Positions 8,640 to 18,754 are shown, counted from the stretch's first letter. The stretch: DNA of 64,000 nt from Methanosarcina sp. 2.H.T.1A.6 (GCF_000979455.1 NZ_JJOY01000042.1:34603-98602); one strand, 5' to 3'. Notes: generated by a model from the letters alone, not told the origin. Numbers and translations: made by a program.

Positions 8640-9440
8640 ATGGTAACTGCTATGAAGGTAAACTACGCAGGCACTGTCCCGATTTCAACCCTTGACTGGA
8701 CAGGAAAGGCTGCTGTCACTATCTTTTTTCGGGGATGCCCTCTTCGCTGCCCTTACTGTCAGAACCATCCGTACCTTGAAGGGCCAGGTCTTGTGGAACT
8801 TGACTTTGTGAAAGAGCAGATAAAAAACTCGAAACCTTTTGTAAGTGCGGTTGTTTTTTCGGGAGGGGAGCCTCTCATGCAGGACGCTGTTGTCCCCCTT
8901 GCAGAGTTTGCAAGGAATCTCGGGCTTGCAGTCGGGGTCCATACAAACGGTTGTTACCCTGAAAGGGCAGCCGAACTGGTTGAACGGAAACTGGTTGATA
9001 AGTTCTTTATCGACGTAAAAGCCCCTCTTGACGATCCAGAGCTTTATGGAAAAGTTGCTGGACGGAAGGAATACACGGACGCTGGAAAGAAAACTGCCGC
9101 CAAAAAGACTCCAGAAGAGATTACTAAAGCCATTGCAAAAACAATCGAGACAGCAGATGCCAGTGGCCTGGAACTGGAACTCCGGACAACAGTGGTCAGA
9201 GGATTTATCGGAAACGAGGAGGAAATCTCCCGGATAGCAGCCTGGATTTCAGACCGTATCAAAAACAGAGAGGTTACTTATGTGCTGCAGCAGGGAATCC
9301 CGGAACACAGCCTTCAGGAGAACCTCAGGAAAAACAGGGTTCTGGAGAGGGGAGAACTTCTTGAACTTGGGAAAGTAGCAAAAGGATTCCTGGAAAACGT
9401 AAGGATCAGGACAAAAGAAGAAGGAGAAGAAGGTGTCTGA
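8640..9440 (+). CDS. nrdG: Anaerobic RNR-activating protein NrdG (radical SAM)
   Basis: [4Fe-4S]/SAM enzyme that installs the glycyl radical on NrdD. The 266-residue product begins near VNYAGTVPISTLDWTGKAA, followed by the radical-SAM cluster motif CPLRCPYC (Cx3Cx2C), then FSGGEPLMQ (SAM-binding GGE) and HTNGCYPE. The length is that of the larger archaeal form and the C-terminal region ends in an acidic/basic tail. It starts 32 bp after nrdD. A second ATG at 8652 (MKVNYAG) is an equally good start, since neither has a strong Shine-Dalgarno sequence and homologues usually begin close to this point. Confidence 0.92.
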   Translation: MVTAMKVNYAGTVPISTLDWTGKAAVTIFFRGCPLRCPYCQNHPYLEGPGLVELDFVKEQIKNSKPFVSAVVFSGGEPLMQDAVVPLAEFARNLGLAVGVHTNGCYPERAAELVERKLVDKFFIDVKAPLDDPELYGKVAGRKEYTDAGKKTAAKKTPEEITKAIAKTIETADASGLELELRTTVVRGFIGNEEEISRIAAWISDRIKNREVTYVLQQGIPEHSLQENLRKNRVLERGELLELGKVAKGFLENVRIRTKEEGEEGV

Positions 9441-10004
9441 TATAATATGGCACCATCAAACAGCCTTACTGTAACCTGACTTGCTGGTATTTTACTGGTA
9501 TTTTATTGCATTTTGATGGTATTTTACTGTCACTTTTTCCCTTTTTTGCCTGAATTCCCGGGAATATATTTTGATCCGTTCACTCGTTCATCTTTCTATA
9601 AATTTGTATCTTATTCATTTTTCTCTTGCCAGATTTTTACAAAAAACCATGTTAAAGGTTCAAATGAATTTGAAGTTTACAAAAGTCTTATACATGCCAA
9701 AACATAAAAGAAACTGATTAAACCCCTGGTAAAACCCCTTTACCCGGAATTCAATTATCCTGTACCCAGAAGTACAGATATCCAGGAAGTACAGGTATCC
9801 CGGAAAGTTTCCCTAAAGTTTTTCCGGGGATATTCCTGCTGTACTCCTGACAATAATCGAAAACTCCTGTATCCATACCACCAAACTTTTGTGTAACCTC
9901 TGGGGTTACAAAAGTTACATAAAGGAGATAGACTCAGTCCATTTTAGCCCGGAGAAGGGTACGTATCTATAAAAAAGGAAAGCAGAAGTAATCGCTTCCA
10001 AAAA
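9441..10004. other. Gene-free spacer between nrdG and thiL
   Basis: AT-rich, with repeated TTTTACTGGTATTTTA-like words near 9490-9530 and repeated AAGTACAG(G/A)TAT words near 9768-9800. A GTAACC-loop-GGTTAC stem lies at about 9893-9910. No gene seen. Confidence 0.5.
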
Positions 10005-11024
10005 ATGACCATGAAAGAAACAAAAGTATCTTCAATCGGAGAGCGCTCTCTAATCTCCCGCTTATCTGAGATTTTCAATGCCCCTGAAGGAAAGGAAAGA
10101 GGACAGGAAGGAATCATTATAGGCGCTGGTTCCGATGACTGTGCCGTCCTTGACCTGAAAGGTGAAGACTGTCTGGTTGTTACGACTGATATGCTGCACA
10201 GGACCACGGACTTTCCGGTAGAGATGACTCCCTGGCAGATGGGATGGATGTCCGCAGCCGTAAACCTGAGCGATATTGCAGCCATGGGCGCAGAACCTGC
10301 TGGGCTCCTTATGGCAATAGGCATGCCTGCAGACACTGAAATTGCTTTTGTCGAAGAACTTGCAAAAGGTATACAGGCGTGCGCCGAGTTCTGCGGGACT
10401 GCTGTTGTAGGAGGCGACCTCGATACCCACGCAGAACTGACAATTACAGGAACAGCTCTGGGAAGAGTTAAAAAAAGCCAGCTCCTCCTGCGAAAAGGGG
10501 CAAAGCCCGGAGATCTTGTCTGTGTTACAGGATATACAGGGTCGGCCGGAGCCGCCCTTGAAGCGATTCAGTCAAAAAAGTCAGTCAGCGAAACCGTCCT
10601 GAAGGCTCTTTTTGAACCTGTACCCCGCACGCAAGAAGCCAGGAAACTTGCTGAGTCAGGTGCAGTCACATCCATGATGGATACAAGTGACGGACTTGCA
10701 ATGTCTCTTTACGACCTTGCCAGGCAGAGTAAGGTAGGTTTCAGGATCCGGGAAAATGCCCTCCCAATCCTCCCGGAAGTCAGAAAGTTTGCCTCAGGTC
10801 CCGGGGAACTGCTGGAACTTGCCCTTTACACAGGAGGGGACTTCGAACTCATTTTTACAGTTGACCCGGAACGGCTGAAAAAAGTACAAAATATATGTAA
10901 CTTGACTATCATAGGGGAATGCACAAAGTACGAAACGGGTATTGTACTCGAATCCCCGGAATTCAAGCTAACAACTATAGAACAGAGGGGATACCAGCAG
11001 CTAAAAGCCGAACCGGCTGATTAG
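10005..11024 (+). CDS. thiL: Thiamine-monophosphate kinase ThiL
   Basis: ATP-dependent kinase converting thiamine monophosphate to the coenzyme thiamine diphosphate. The 339-residue product has the PurM/AIR-synthase-like fold. Visible motifs are SIGERSLISRL (ThiL N-terminal GE..L), GAGSDDCAVL (metal and nucleotide binding), VVTTDMLHRTTDF, AAVNLSDIAAMGAEP, VGGDL, VTGYTGSAGA, MMDTSDGLAMSLYDLA and YTGGDFELIFTV. The start may be at the internal Met of MTMKETK. It is monocistronic. ThDP is the cofactor of the pyruvate:ferredoxin oxidoreductase encoded at 38.9-41.8 kb. Confidence 0.93.
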   Translation: MTMKETKVSSIGERSLISRLSEIFNAPEGKERGQEGIIIGAGSDDCAVLDLKGEDCLVVTTDMLHRTTDFPVEMTPWQMGWMSAAVNLSDIAAMGAEPAGLLMAIGMPADTEIAFVEELAKGIQACAEFCGTAVVGGDLDTHAELTITGTALGRVKKSQLLLRKGAKPGDLVCVTGYTGSAGAALEAIQSKKSVSETVLKALFEPVPRTQEARKLAESGAVTSMMDTSDGLAMSLYDLARQSKVGFRIRENALPILPEVRKFASGPGELLELALYTGGDFELIFTVDPERLKKVQNICNLTIIGECTKYETGIVLESPEFKLTTIEQRGYQQLKAEPAD

Positions 11025-11217
11025 CTTTCCTGAATAAACTGATGTTAACCCCCCATAAACTAAAAGCCTGGAGTGAGAGTAAAAAAATTAAAAATTATTG
11101 GCTGAAAAAGCTCACACGATCACAAAAATAGAGCAAACTTCAGGCTAAACATACTAAATTCGTAACTATAAAATTAGTAACTATATAATTTATGCACAAG
11201 GTTCAGAAGGATAGAAT

Positions 11218-14200
11218 ATGAAAAAAGCTAGTTTACAAATATTTACAGCAATTCTGGTGCTGGGGCTATTCTGTGGGACTGCATCTGCAGTTCCAAGTAT
11301 AATAGGAGATGTCACGCCCTCACAGAATTCTCCTGTTACAGGAACAGTGGGTGCAACTCAAACGTTCACCATTCCTTTAAACGAAACAGCAAGCGTTATA
11401 TGGACTGAAAATGGTGTGACCACAACAATACCAACTGAAGCAAACAATATTACAACTCTCAATCACGTGTTCAAGTTGGGTTCTTACCAGGTGGTCGCTT
11501 CCATAGAAGGAGTAGGACAAATAGCAACCTGGAATGTGGAAGGTACATCAGCAGTTCCGGTGATTACCTTATCAGACCCTTCGTCATCAAGTGTCAGCAA
11601 CAACGTAGGAGAATTAAGGAAGTTCACCGCAACTGCAAACCAGATATCGAATATGACATGGTACCTTGATGGAAATTTCCTTTACACAAACCAGTCTGTA
11701 GATTCGTCTTCATATACAAGCAGTTCTGCAACAGTGGGTACACACACAATCAAAGTGGAAGCAGCAAACATTAACGGAACTGCAGAATCAAAATCCTGGA
11801 CATGGACGGTAGGAACAGCAGTTCCGGTGATTACCTTATCTGACCCTTCATCATCAAGTGTAAGCAACAACGTAGGAGACTCAAAGAAATTCACCGCAAC
11901 TGTGAACCAGATATCGAATATGACATGGTACCTTGATGGAAATTTCCTTTATACAAACCAGTCTGTAGATTCGTCTTCATATACGAACAGTTCTGCAAAA
12001 GTGGGTACACATACAATCAAAGTGGAAGCAGCAAACGTTAACGGAACTGCAGAATCAAAATCCTGGACATGGACAGTAGGAACAAACGGCGTACCTGTCA
12101 ATGTTGATCCCTCGGAAGGGACAGTTGAGGTAGCTCAGGGAGTGACCAGGAATTTCTATGTCAATTCTACAAATGGCCAGAATATAAAGGTTGAATGGTT
12201 TGTCAATAACGAAACGAAAGGGTCCCAAGAAGGACTTTCTGCTTCATATGCATTTAAAGGAGACACTTCCGGCGAGTACACTCTTAAAGCAGTGGTCAGC
12301 GACCCCAGCAACACTTATTCTTCATCGACAAAAACATGGACTGTAAAAGTCCAGTCCAAGTACTACTCAAGCGGGAACAGGATCTGGGATGAAAGCCTTG
12401 GGATGGCCACTACATACACATGGAATGCTCAGAGCTACTCAGGCTTCTACTATGACCTTGATACCGGAGTGTCCTCTGAAGAGATGACGATCAAGGACAT
12501 AGGTAGAAACATAAAAGATGGAAACATCGAGTACATCACAAGACCTACTAAAACCGAGTTTGAATACGGGAAATGGGGTTCATACCAGGTAATAGGATTC
12601 ATGGCAGAGAAATACTTCGCAGGTTACAGTAAAACGAACTCTTCTGTTATAAACGATGATGTAAGCCCGATATCCGACGGTATACTTGCCAAGATCCTGA
12701 TCGACAGTGATGATAAAAAGTCCGCGTATACAGGAGAATCCATTGCACTTGAAGATGGTTATTCTCTGAACATTGTGGAAGTCAACGTCAAAGGAGACTC
12801 CGTCTGGGTTCAGCTTGAAAAGGACGGAGATGTGGTGGATGACGCCTTCATCTCTTCGGAACAGGACTATGTTTATGAAACCGAACTCGGAGAGGCAGAA
12901 GACGTGCCCATAATCATTGCTCATTTCGGCACGGTGTTTTTGGGGGGGGAAACCTCTGCTGTCTTCATACAGGGCCTCTTCCAGATCTCGGACAACTATG
13001 TGGAACTTACAAAAGGAGATTCCTACGGGGAAATGGAAGTAACATCCCTCAGCAGCAATGAAATAAGAATGAAGAACGAGGACGATATCGGCCTTGATAA
13101 AGGTGAAACTATCGACCTCATGGGCAAGATAAAGATTCAGGTGGCTGATGACAGCAAACTGCGCTTTGCCCCTGTCCTTGATACCTCAGAGGCAGGAACT
13201 TACGAACTGCGCGGGACTGTCTACGATAAAGGTGTCGATGGGAACTCTCTTCCGACCTGGACGCCCTTCAACTTTGAAGGCTTCTATTACAACATAGATG
13301 AAGGAATAGGGACAGAAAAGCTGGAATTACAGGAGCTTAATGGCAGGGAAATCCCCTTAGGAAAACTGGTCTACCAGTCCTCACCCCAGCCCGTTGAGTT
13401 TGAACATTCCGAGTGGGGCAATTTCACAGTTGTCGGGTTTATGGCAAAAAAATTCTTTGCAGGATACCCGGATAATGCCGTCAAAGGAAAAGTTGACGAT
13501 GTGAGCCTTCTTTCGGATAATGTCCTTTCCGAAGTCCTTACAGACAGTGACGATAAAGAGTCCATGTACACAGGTTCTGCCCTTGTGCTTGAGGAAGGGT
13601 ATTCTCTGGAGATCAAAGATGTTGATGTTAATGGAGACTCCGTCTGGGTCCAGCTTAAAAAGGACGGAGAAGTGGTGGATGAAGATTTCATCACTTCTGG
13701 CCAGGACTACATCTATGAAACCGACCTCGGAAAAGCAGAAGACGTACCAATAATCATAATCCATTTCGGGACAGTTTTTGAAAGCAGGGAGACCTCTGCT
13801 GTCTTCACACAGGGTACATTCCAGATCTCGGATAAGTACATTGAAATTAATAATGGGGAGACCTACGACGAGATGGAGATCTCCAGTGTCTCAGAAAGCG
13901 GCATCACAATGAAGAACGATGGTTCCATCGGGCTTGATGATGACGAAACCATTGACATTATGGGCGACGTCAAGTTCAAGACAGCTGATTCCGGCACTCT
14001 CAGGTTCTACCCCTTAGTTGAAGTCGAAACTGAAGGTGGAGCCAGCAAGGAACTCAAGATAAGTTTGCCTGATGAGATTATTGTAGGCGACACTTTTGAG
14101 ATCAAGGTGAATGCAGGTGAAAATCCAATCGAAGGCGTCAACGTAAAAATCGACACGGACAGCGCAGGCAAAACCAATGCAAATGGGATTGTTGAGTACA

Positions 14201-14961
14201 CTGCCGAAAAGGAAGGGACCTTCAAGATAACCGCCGAGAAGGACGGGTACACCACCGCAAACAAGAACGCAAAAGTCATTCCTCCGAAAGAAAAGATGAG
14301 CATCAATGTCTCTCCTGAAACAGTGTATAAGGGAGATACGATTACCATAGAGGCATTAAAAACAATTGGTGGAGACCCTATTGAAGGTGTAAACGTCTCA
14401 ATCAATAGTAAAGCCCTCGGAAAAACCGGATCCGACGGAAAGATTACGTTCACCACGGAAGACGTCGGCAAAATCAAAATAAGCGCTGCCAGAGAGGGCT
14501 TCCTTGAAAAGAGCGTTGAAGTCAATGTGAAGGACTATGAAGCTATCTTCGAGTTCTCCAACCTGGTAATTGACCCGATAGAGGTCAGAGCCGGAAAGGA
14601 AACAACAATCACTATTGATGCCGAAAACACAGGTAATGCTGCAGGGAATTACAGCGTGGAACTGTTTGTGAACGGAAGTTCGGTTGATTCAAAGCAGATT
14701 TCCCTTGATATAGGAGAAAGCACACCAGTAACCTTCAAACACAGTGAAGAGGAACCAGGCATCTATAATGTAAAAATAGGAGGGCAGGAGGCCACCTATA
14801 AGGTAAAAGAAAAGTCTTCTATGCTGCTTTATGCCCTGATAACTATTATCCTGTTACTGGGCGGCGGGATGGCTTACATGTTTACCAAAGGCGGCTGGAA
14901 TGCAGCAACCATGCAGGCAAAGATAGATGAACTTATAAGGTCGGCAAACCTGAAAAAGTAA
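11218..14961 (+). CDS. S-layer-family surface protein with Ig-like repeats and C-terminal membrane anchor
   Basis: Large cell-envelope protein of 1247 residues. It has a signal peptide (cleavage predicted after CGTASA), then an Ig/PKD-like region including two nearly identical 89-residue repeats (VPVITLSDPSSSSVS...). Two copies of the Methanosarcina S-layer domain follow, beginning around WDESLGMATTYTW (about residue 390) and YELRGTVYDKG (about 660); each contains GFYY(D/N)(L/I)D, VGFMA(E/K)K(Y/F)FAGY and a DDKxS(A/M)YTG segment. Next come two carboxypeptidase-like/Ig repeats (IEGVNVKI, IEGVNVSI), a CARDB-like domain, and a C-terminal helix (LLYALITIILLLGGGMAYMF) with a basic tail. Many N-x-S/T sites suggest N-glycosylation. 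Known lattice proteins in this genus are about 670 residues, so this is an enlarged paralogue. A TATA-like box lies near 11181 and a GAAGGA before the ATG. Lattice role is inferred. Confidence 0.9.
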   Translation: MKKASLQIFTAILVLGLFCGTASAVPSIIGDVTPSQNSPVTGTVGATQTFTIPLNETASVIWTENGVTTTIPTEANNITTLNHVFKLGSYQVVASIEGVGQIATWNVEGTSAVPVITLSDPSSSSVSNNVGELRKFTATANQISNMTWYLDGNFLYTNQSVDSSSYTSSSATVGTHTIKVEAANINGTAESKSWTWTVGTAVPVITLSDPSSSSVSNNVGDSKKFTATVNQISNMTWYLDGNFLYTNQSVDSSSYTNSSAKVGTHTIKVEAANVNGTAESKSWTWTVGTNGVPVNVDPSEGTVEVAQGVTRNFYVNSTNGQNIKVEWFVNNETKGSQEGLSASYAFKGDTSGEYTLKAVVSDPSNTYSSSTKTWTVKVQSKYYSSGNRIWDESLGMATTYTWNAQSYSGFYYDLDTGVSSEEMTIKDIGRNIKDGNIEYITRPTKTEFEYGKWGSYQVIGFMAEKYFAGYSKTNSSVINDDVSPISDGILAKILIDSDDKKSAYTGESIALEDGYSLNIVEVNVKGDSVWVQLEKDGDVVDDAFISSEQDYVYETELGEAEDVPIIIAHFGTVFLGGETSAVFIQGLFQISDNYVELTKGDSYGEMEVTSLSSNEIRMKNEDDIGLDKGETIDLMGKIKIQVADDSKLRFAPVLDTSEAGTYELRGTVYDKGVDGNSLPTWTPFNFEGFYYNIDEGIGTEKLELQELNGREIPLGKLVYQSSPQPVEFEHSEWGNFTVVGFMAKKFFAGYPDNAVKGKVDDVSLLSDNVLSEVLTDSDDKESMYTGSALVLEEGYSLEIKDVDVNGDSVWVQLKKDGEVVDEDFITSGQDYIYETDLGKAEDVPIIIIHFGTVFESRETSAVFTQGTFQISDKYIEINNGETYDEMEISSVSESGITMKNDGSIGLDDDETIDIMGDVKFKTADSGTLRFYPLVEVETEGGASKELKISLPDEIIVGDTFEIKVNAGENPIEGVNVKIDTDSAGKTNANGIVEYTAEKEGTFKITAEKDGYTTANKNAKVIPPKEKMSINVSPETVYKGDTITIEALKTIGGDPIEGVNVSINSKALGKTGSDGKITFTTEDVGKIKISAAREGFLEKSVEVNVKDYEAIFEFSNLVIDPIEVRAGKETTITIDAENTGNAAGNYSVELFVNGSSVDSKQISLDIGESTPVTFKHSEEEPGIYNVKIGGQEATYKVKEKSSMLLYALITIILLLGGGMAYMFTKGGWNAATMQAKIDELIRSANLKK
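11551..12084 (+). repeat. 267-bp tandem duplication encoding an 89-residue Ig-like domain
   Basis: Units 11551-11817 and 11818-12084 are nearly identical at DNA level, differing at a small number of positions. The similarity implies a recent duplication or ongoing gene conversion within the S-layer-type gene. Confidence 0.9.
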
Positions 14962-15024
14962 AAGTAGTAAAAGTAATGGAAAAGCTGAGAAAACAGGAAA
15001 CTCAAACAAAAAAGAATTTAAATT

Positions 15025-15055
15025 CCCGCGTTAACTGAAAAACGCGGGTTTTTTT
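15025..15055 (+). terminator. Hairpin followed by T-run after the S-layer-type gene
   Basis: CCCGCGTT and AACGCGGG (15025-15032 and 15041-15048) form an 8-bp GC-rich stem with an 8-base loop, followed by seven T. It lies about 65 bp after the S-layer-type stop and about 85 bp from the convergent HTH gene, so it probably ends the rightward transcript. Confidence 0.8.
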
Positions 15056-15139
15056 CTATTTTTAAAAAGAGATTCGATTATTAAGTACTTATTTTGATTA
15101 TTAAGTACTTGTATTAAATATTTAGATTGAGCAGGTAGT

Positions 15140-15661
15140 TCACTCCATCTTCTTGATCGCACGTTCTATGGCATCTATCAGGCTGTTCTTCGGTGCGATG
15201 GTTGTGACGGGGATGTTCAGTATTTTTTCCACGGTGGGGCCCACGATTGGGGCACAGACCAGGGCTTTTGCTCCGTCTCTTTCGGCATTTACGGCTGAGA
15301 TAATTGCTTCTTCCATAGATGTTGCCGAGTATTCCCTGATGGTGACAAGCCTGCCACCGATCTTTTTCTTCGTCTCAACGATGTTATCGAGCACCGAGCG
15401 GGCAGCAATTACGGCGATAAAGTCTCCGCTGTCGGACTCCTTTATTTCACGGATCGTTTTAACGATCTGGCGGAGGGTTTTGATGTTGGGGTCCCGGTTA
15501 CCCGATAGGATCTTATAAAGGGTACTCGGAGGGATGCTTGCTTTTTTCGCAAAATCCACGGCAGTCAGATTAAGGTCTTCCTTAATTACAGCGGAAAGTG
15601 TTTTCTGAAACACTTCATCGGACTCGAATGCGGATTTAATGACCTTGTCTGCAACATTCAT
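15140..15661 (-). CDS. XRE-type HTH transcriptional regulator with C-terminal sensor-like domain
   Basis: 173-residue archaeal regulator. Residues about 30-75 form a lambda-repressor-like helix-turn-helix (AVDFAKKASIPPSTLYKILSGNRDPNIKTLRQIV). The C-terminal half (FIAVIAARSVLDNIV...GAKALVCAPIVGPTVEKIL...TTIAPKNSLIDAIERA) resembles the predicted ligand- or partner-binding domain of a conserved methanogen family. Its target is unknown. It is divergently arranged with the ABC importer at 16047, with 385 bp between them, so control of that importer or autoregulation is plausible but not shown. Confidence 0.8.
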   Translation of the reverse strand: MNVADKVIKSAFESDEVFQKTLSAVIKEDLNLTAVDFAKKASIPPSTLYKILSGNRDPNIKTLRQIVKTIREIKESDSGDFIAVIAARSVLDNIVETKKKIGGRLVTIREYSATSMEEAIISAVNAERDGAKALVCAPIVGPTVEKILNIPVTTIAPKNSLIDAIERAIKKME

Positions 15662-16046
15662 TAAAATTCAACCTCTTACACTGTAAACAATTTATATACG
15701 CATAAAGGATTCACGTTTCACAGGAGTTTTGTTCCTGAATGAGAAATATCTCCAGATGTATTAATACATTTGGGTCATAATAGAAAGGCATTTGAGAAAC
15801 TATATATAGCAAATTTCAAAGAATATTAACGCGTAAGGGATTGCTCTTTATTTTCACGGGAATTGTTCTTTCAAACAATAAATGAAAGACTGGGAGGAGA
15901 GAATGGCTTTTTAATAAATTTGTAAAAAGCCAACAAAAGGGAGGGGAAAAGACCTGCAGATTTTCCCGAAGAAAACCCGATTCCAGTATATCTTATTTAG
16001 CAGGTGAGATATTATTGTCAGAAGAGATAATTATTGAGGTGAAGTT
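15662..16046. other. Divergent promoter region
   Basis: Spacer between the HTH gene and the ABC importer. A TATATATAGC-like sequence near 15800 and a TTTATATACG near 15690 could serve as TATA boxes. No ORF seen. Confidence 0.45.
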
Positions 16047-17063
16047 TTGAGAAAATCAAGCATACTTATCCTGACTTTGTTGCTGGTCGCATCTATCTTC
16101 ATATCCGGTTGTGTATCCGAAGATACGGATGTAAACGTAACTGGAGAGGCTCCTGCAATTACTGAACTGAACATCGGCTACCAGCCGAGTACCCATCAGA
16201 TTGCATACATGACTGCCTATGAGAAAGGATGGTGGCAAGAAGATCTTGCACCTTACGGAATTGAAAAAATAAATGAATACCAGTTTCCGACAGGCGCTCC
16301 CGAAATGCAGGCTATGATGGCCGGAGACCTGGACATAGCCTATGTTGGGGCAGCCCCTGCTATTAAAGCCCTTAGCAGTGGACTTGATGCAAAGATTATT
16401 GAACCTGTACAGATAAATGGCTCAAGTCTGGTTCTCAGGCCTGAGAAAGAGTATGAAAGCCCTAAAGACCTGAAGGGACTCAAAATCGCCACCTTCCCAC
16501 CAGGAACAATTCAGGATACCCTGCTCAGAGACTGGCTCGCGAAAAATGGACTTGACGTTGAGAAAGATGTGACAATCATTCCAATGGGCCCTGGAGACGC
16601 TGTCACTGCTATCTTAGCCAAGCAGGTTGATGCGGTATTCCTTCCTCACCCATCCCCCACAATTATCGAAGAAGAAGGTAATGGACGTACTATCGTACAA
16701 TCTGGAGAAATGAGTCCAAACCATGCCTGCTGTGTGCTCCTTGTTAGTGGAAAACTTATCAGGGAACATCCGGATCTTGTGGAGCAGATTGTGAAGACCC
16801 ATATAAAGGCAACCGAATACAACACGGAAAACATCGATGAAGCTGCCCAGATATATTCAAATAAGACTACTACAGATCTTGAAACTGTAAAGACTTCTCT
16901 TGAGGAATGGGATGGAGCCTGGATTACAGATCCTGCACTGATTGAAAACTCAACTGTCGAGTATGCTAACATTCAGTATGAACTCAAATATAACGAGAAA
17001 AATCTGACAGAAGAAGAAATATTTGACACCAGCTTTTACGAAGCAGCCGTAAAAGAGGAATAA
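16047..17063 (+). CDS. ABC transporter substrate-binding lipoprotein (NitT/TauT family)
   Basis: Extracytoplasmic ligand receptor, 338 residues, with a lipoprotein signal ending ISGC. It matches the SsuA/TauA/ThiY-like type II periplasmic binding fold: LNIGYQPSTHQIAYMTAYEKGWW, FPTGAPEMQAMMAGDLDIAYVGAAPAIKAL, DLKGLKIATFPPGTIQD, and QVDAVFLPHPSP. The start is TTG at 16047, supported by GAGGTGA four bases upstream. Together with the permease and ATPase downstream it makes a complete importer. Possible ligands in this family are alkanesulfonates, taurine, nitrate, bicarbonate or thiamine precursors, and nothing in the sequence or neighbourhood decides between them. Confidence 0.88.
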   Translation: MRKSSILILTLLLVASIFISGCVSEDTDVNVTGEAPAITELNIGYQPSTHQIAYMTAYEKGWWQEDLAPYGIEKINEYQFPTGAPEMQAMMAGDLDIAYVGAAPAIKALSSGLDAKIIEPVQINGSSLVLRPEKEYESPKDLKGLKIATFPPGTIQDTLLRDWLAKNGLDVEKDVTIIPMGPGDAVTAILAKQVDAVFLPHPSPTIIEEEGNGRTIVQSGEMSPNHACCVLLVSGKLIREHPDLVEQIVKTHIKATEYNTENIDEAAQIYSNKTTTDLETVKTSLEEWDGAWITDPALIENSTVEYANIQYELKYNEKNLTEEEIFDTSFYEAAVKEE

Positions 17064-17199
17064 AAAAGAGTTTTAAAGAAAATTTTTGAGATAAGTTCAA
17101 CTGCCTCTGTTACAAGAAGGGGCAGTTTGAACTCAAATTTGTTCTAAAAAACGGGAAACTGCCGGAAAGATAAAAAACTAAGAATCCTTTTAATAAGAC

Positions 17200-17988
17200 A
17201 TGAAAATTAATTTCATAAAAACAATTGAAGAAAAAGGCGTAGAAGCATTATCACTTATATTCGCAGTTGCTGTATGGCAACTTGTCGCGGATAGGATCGT
17301 ACAGAACAAATTGCTTCTGCCGAGTTTTTATGATGTGGTAATCGCTTTTTCCGTGATTGTCAAAAACGGGCTAATTTTTATGGATACCCTGACAAGTTTA
17401 CTTCACTTTTCAATTGGTATTGCTGCTGCGTTTATACTCGGAATCCCTCTGGGAATAGCCATGGGATGGTTCAAAGCAGCAAACAGGGCACTCGACCCTA
17501 TAATAGAAATCCTGCGTCCGATTCCTCCTCTTGCCTGGATCCCCTTTGCAATAATATGGTTCGGGCTTACCCATCAGGCAGCAGGTTTTGTTGTGTTTGC
17601 AGGAATGATCTTTCCCATTATCATCAATACCTATACGGGTTTCAAAAATGTACCGAGGGTTTATGTTGAGGCAGCAAAGGTTCTCGGTTGTAACCGGAAC
17701 ATAGACCTCATCCGCTTCGTTGCGATTCCCTCAGCCATGCCCTCAATTGCTGCAGGAATCAGGATTGCAATGGGTGTAGGCTGGATGTGCCTTGTAGCTG
17801 CAGAGATGTTCGGAGTCAGCAGCATGGGGCTCGGCTACCAGATATGGCACAATTATTACCTGCACAGGATGGATTTTGTACTCGTCTATATGCTCCTGCT
17901 GGGGTTCATAGGTCTTTTAATAGACCGCTTCTTCAGATACTATGTGGATGAAAAAATGTTAAAATGGAAATCAGGAACTGTGGTATAA
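17200..17988 (+). CDS. ABC transporter permease (NitT/TauT family)
   Basis: Integral membrane permease of 262 residues, SsuC/TauC-like, with about six transmembrane helices. The cytoplasmic coupling motif EAAKVLGCNRNIDLIRFVAIPSAMPSI is the EAA loop that docks on the ATPase. The segment ILRPIPPLAWIPFAIIWFG is highly characteristic of this family. It lies 136 bp after the binding protein and 1 bp before the ATPase gene. Confidence 0.9.
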   Translation: MKINFIKTIEEKGVEALSLIFAVAVWQLVADRIVQNKLLLPSFYDVVIAFSVIVKNGLIFMDTLTSLLHFSIGIAAAFILGIPLGIAMGWFKAANRALDPIIEILRPIPPLAWIPFAIIWFGLTHQAAGFVVFAGMIFPIIINTYTGFKNVPRVYVEAAKVLGCNRNIDLIRFVAIPSAMPSIAAGIRIAMGVGWMCLVAAEMFGVSSMGLGYQIWHNYYLHRMDFVLVYMLLLGFIGLLIDRFFRYYVDEKMLKWKSGTVV

Positions 17989-17989
17989 A

Positions 17990-18754
17990 ATGGGGCAAGT
18001 AAGTGTAAAAAAGGTTTCACGGATCTTCGGAAAAAAAGAAGAGGGGCACGGGACCGAAGCTCTGCTTAACATAAGTTTTGATGTGCAGGATGGAGAATTT
18101 ATCTGCCTCCTAGGGCCTTCAGGCTGCGGGAAGACAACACTGCTCCGGATAACTGCAGGGCTTGAGACCCTGACCTCAGGGGAGATTACACTCAATGGAG
18201 TTCCTATAACAGGCCCTGATCCCAAAAGGGGCATGGTTTTCCAGCAGTATTCTCTCTTTCCATGGAGAACCGTTATAGATAATATCACCTTTGGGCTGGA
18301 AATGCAGGGAATCAAAAAGAGCGAAGCCCGGAAACAGGTGGAAAAGTACCTGGACCTTGTGGGTCTGGGCCAGTTCAAAAACAGCTATCCACACGAGCTC
18401 TCAGGAGGTATGCAGCAAAGAGCAGCCATTGCAAGAGCTCTTGCTAACGAGCCTGAGGTCCTCCTTATGGACGAACCCTTCGGAGCTCTTGATGCCCAGA
18501 CTCGAAATGTACTCCAGGATGAACTCCTGAAGATATGGGAACAAAAACATGTAACATTCATTTTTGTAACGCACAGCGTGGACGAAGCTGTCTTCCTCTC
18601 AGACAGGATAGTGGTTATGACCTCAAGGCCCGGAAGGGTAAAGGAGATTGTAAAGGTGGACTTACCACGCCCACGTAGCCGCACAAGTCCGGAAGTAAAC
18701 AGTTTAAGGGACCATGTCCTCAAACTTCTGGAAGAGGAACGGTTCAGCAGGTAA
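17990..18754 (+). CDS. ABC transporter ATP-binding protein (NitT/TauT family)
   Basis: 254-residue ATPase, SsuB/TauB-like. Walker A is GPSGCGKTT, Q-loop QQYSLFPWRTV, signature LSGGMQQRAAIARAL, Walker B VLLMDEPFGALD, and H-loop VTHSVDEAV. It begins one base after the permease stop codon, so the two are translationally coupled and work with the binding protein at 16047. Confidence 0.92.
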   Translation: MGQVSVKKVSRIFGKKEEGHGTEALLNISFDVQDGEFICLLGPSGCGKTTLLRITAGLETLTSGEITLNGVPITGPDPKRGMVFQQYSLFPWRTVIDNITFGLEMQGIKKSEARKQVEKYLDLVGLGQFKNSYPHELSGGMQQRAAIARALANEPEVLLMDEPFGALDAQTRNVLQDELLKIWEQKHVTFIFVTHSVDEAVFLSDRIVVMTSRPGRVKEIVKVDLPRPRSRTSPEVNSLRDHVLKLLEEERFSR

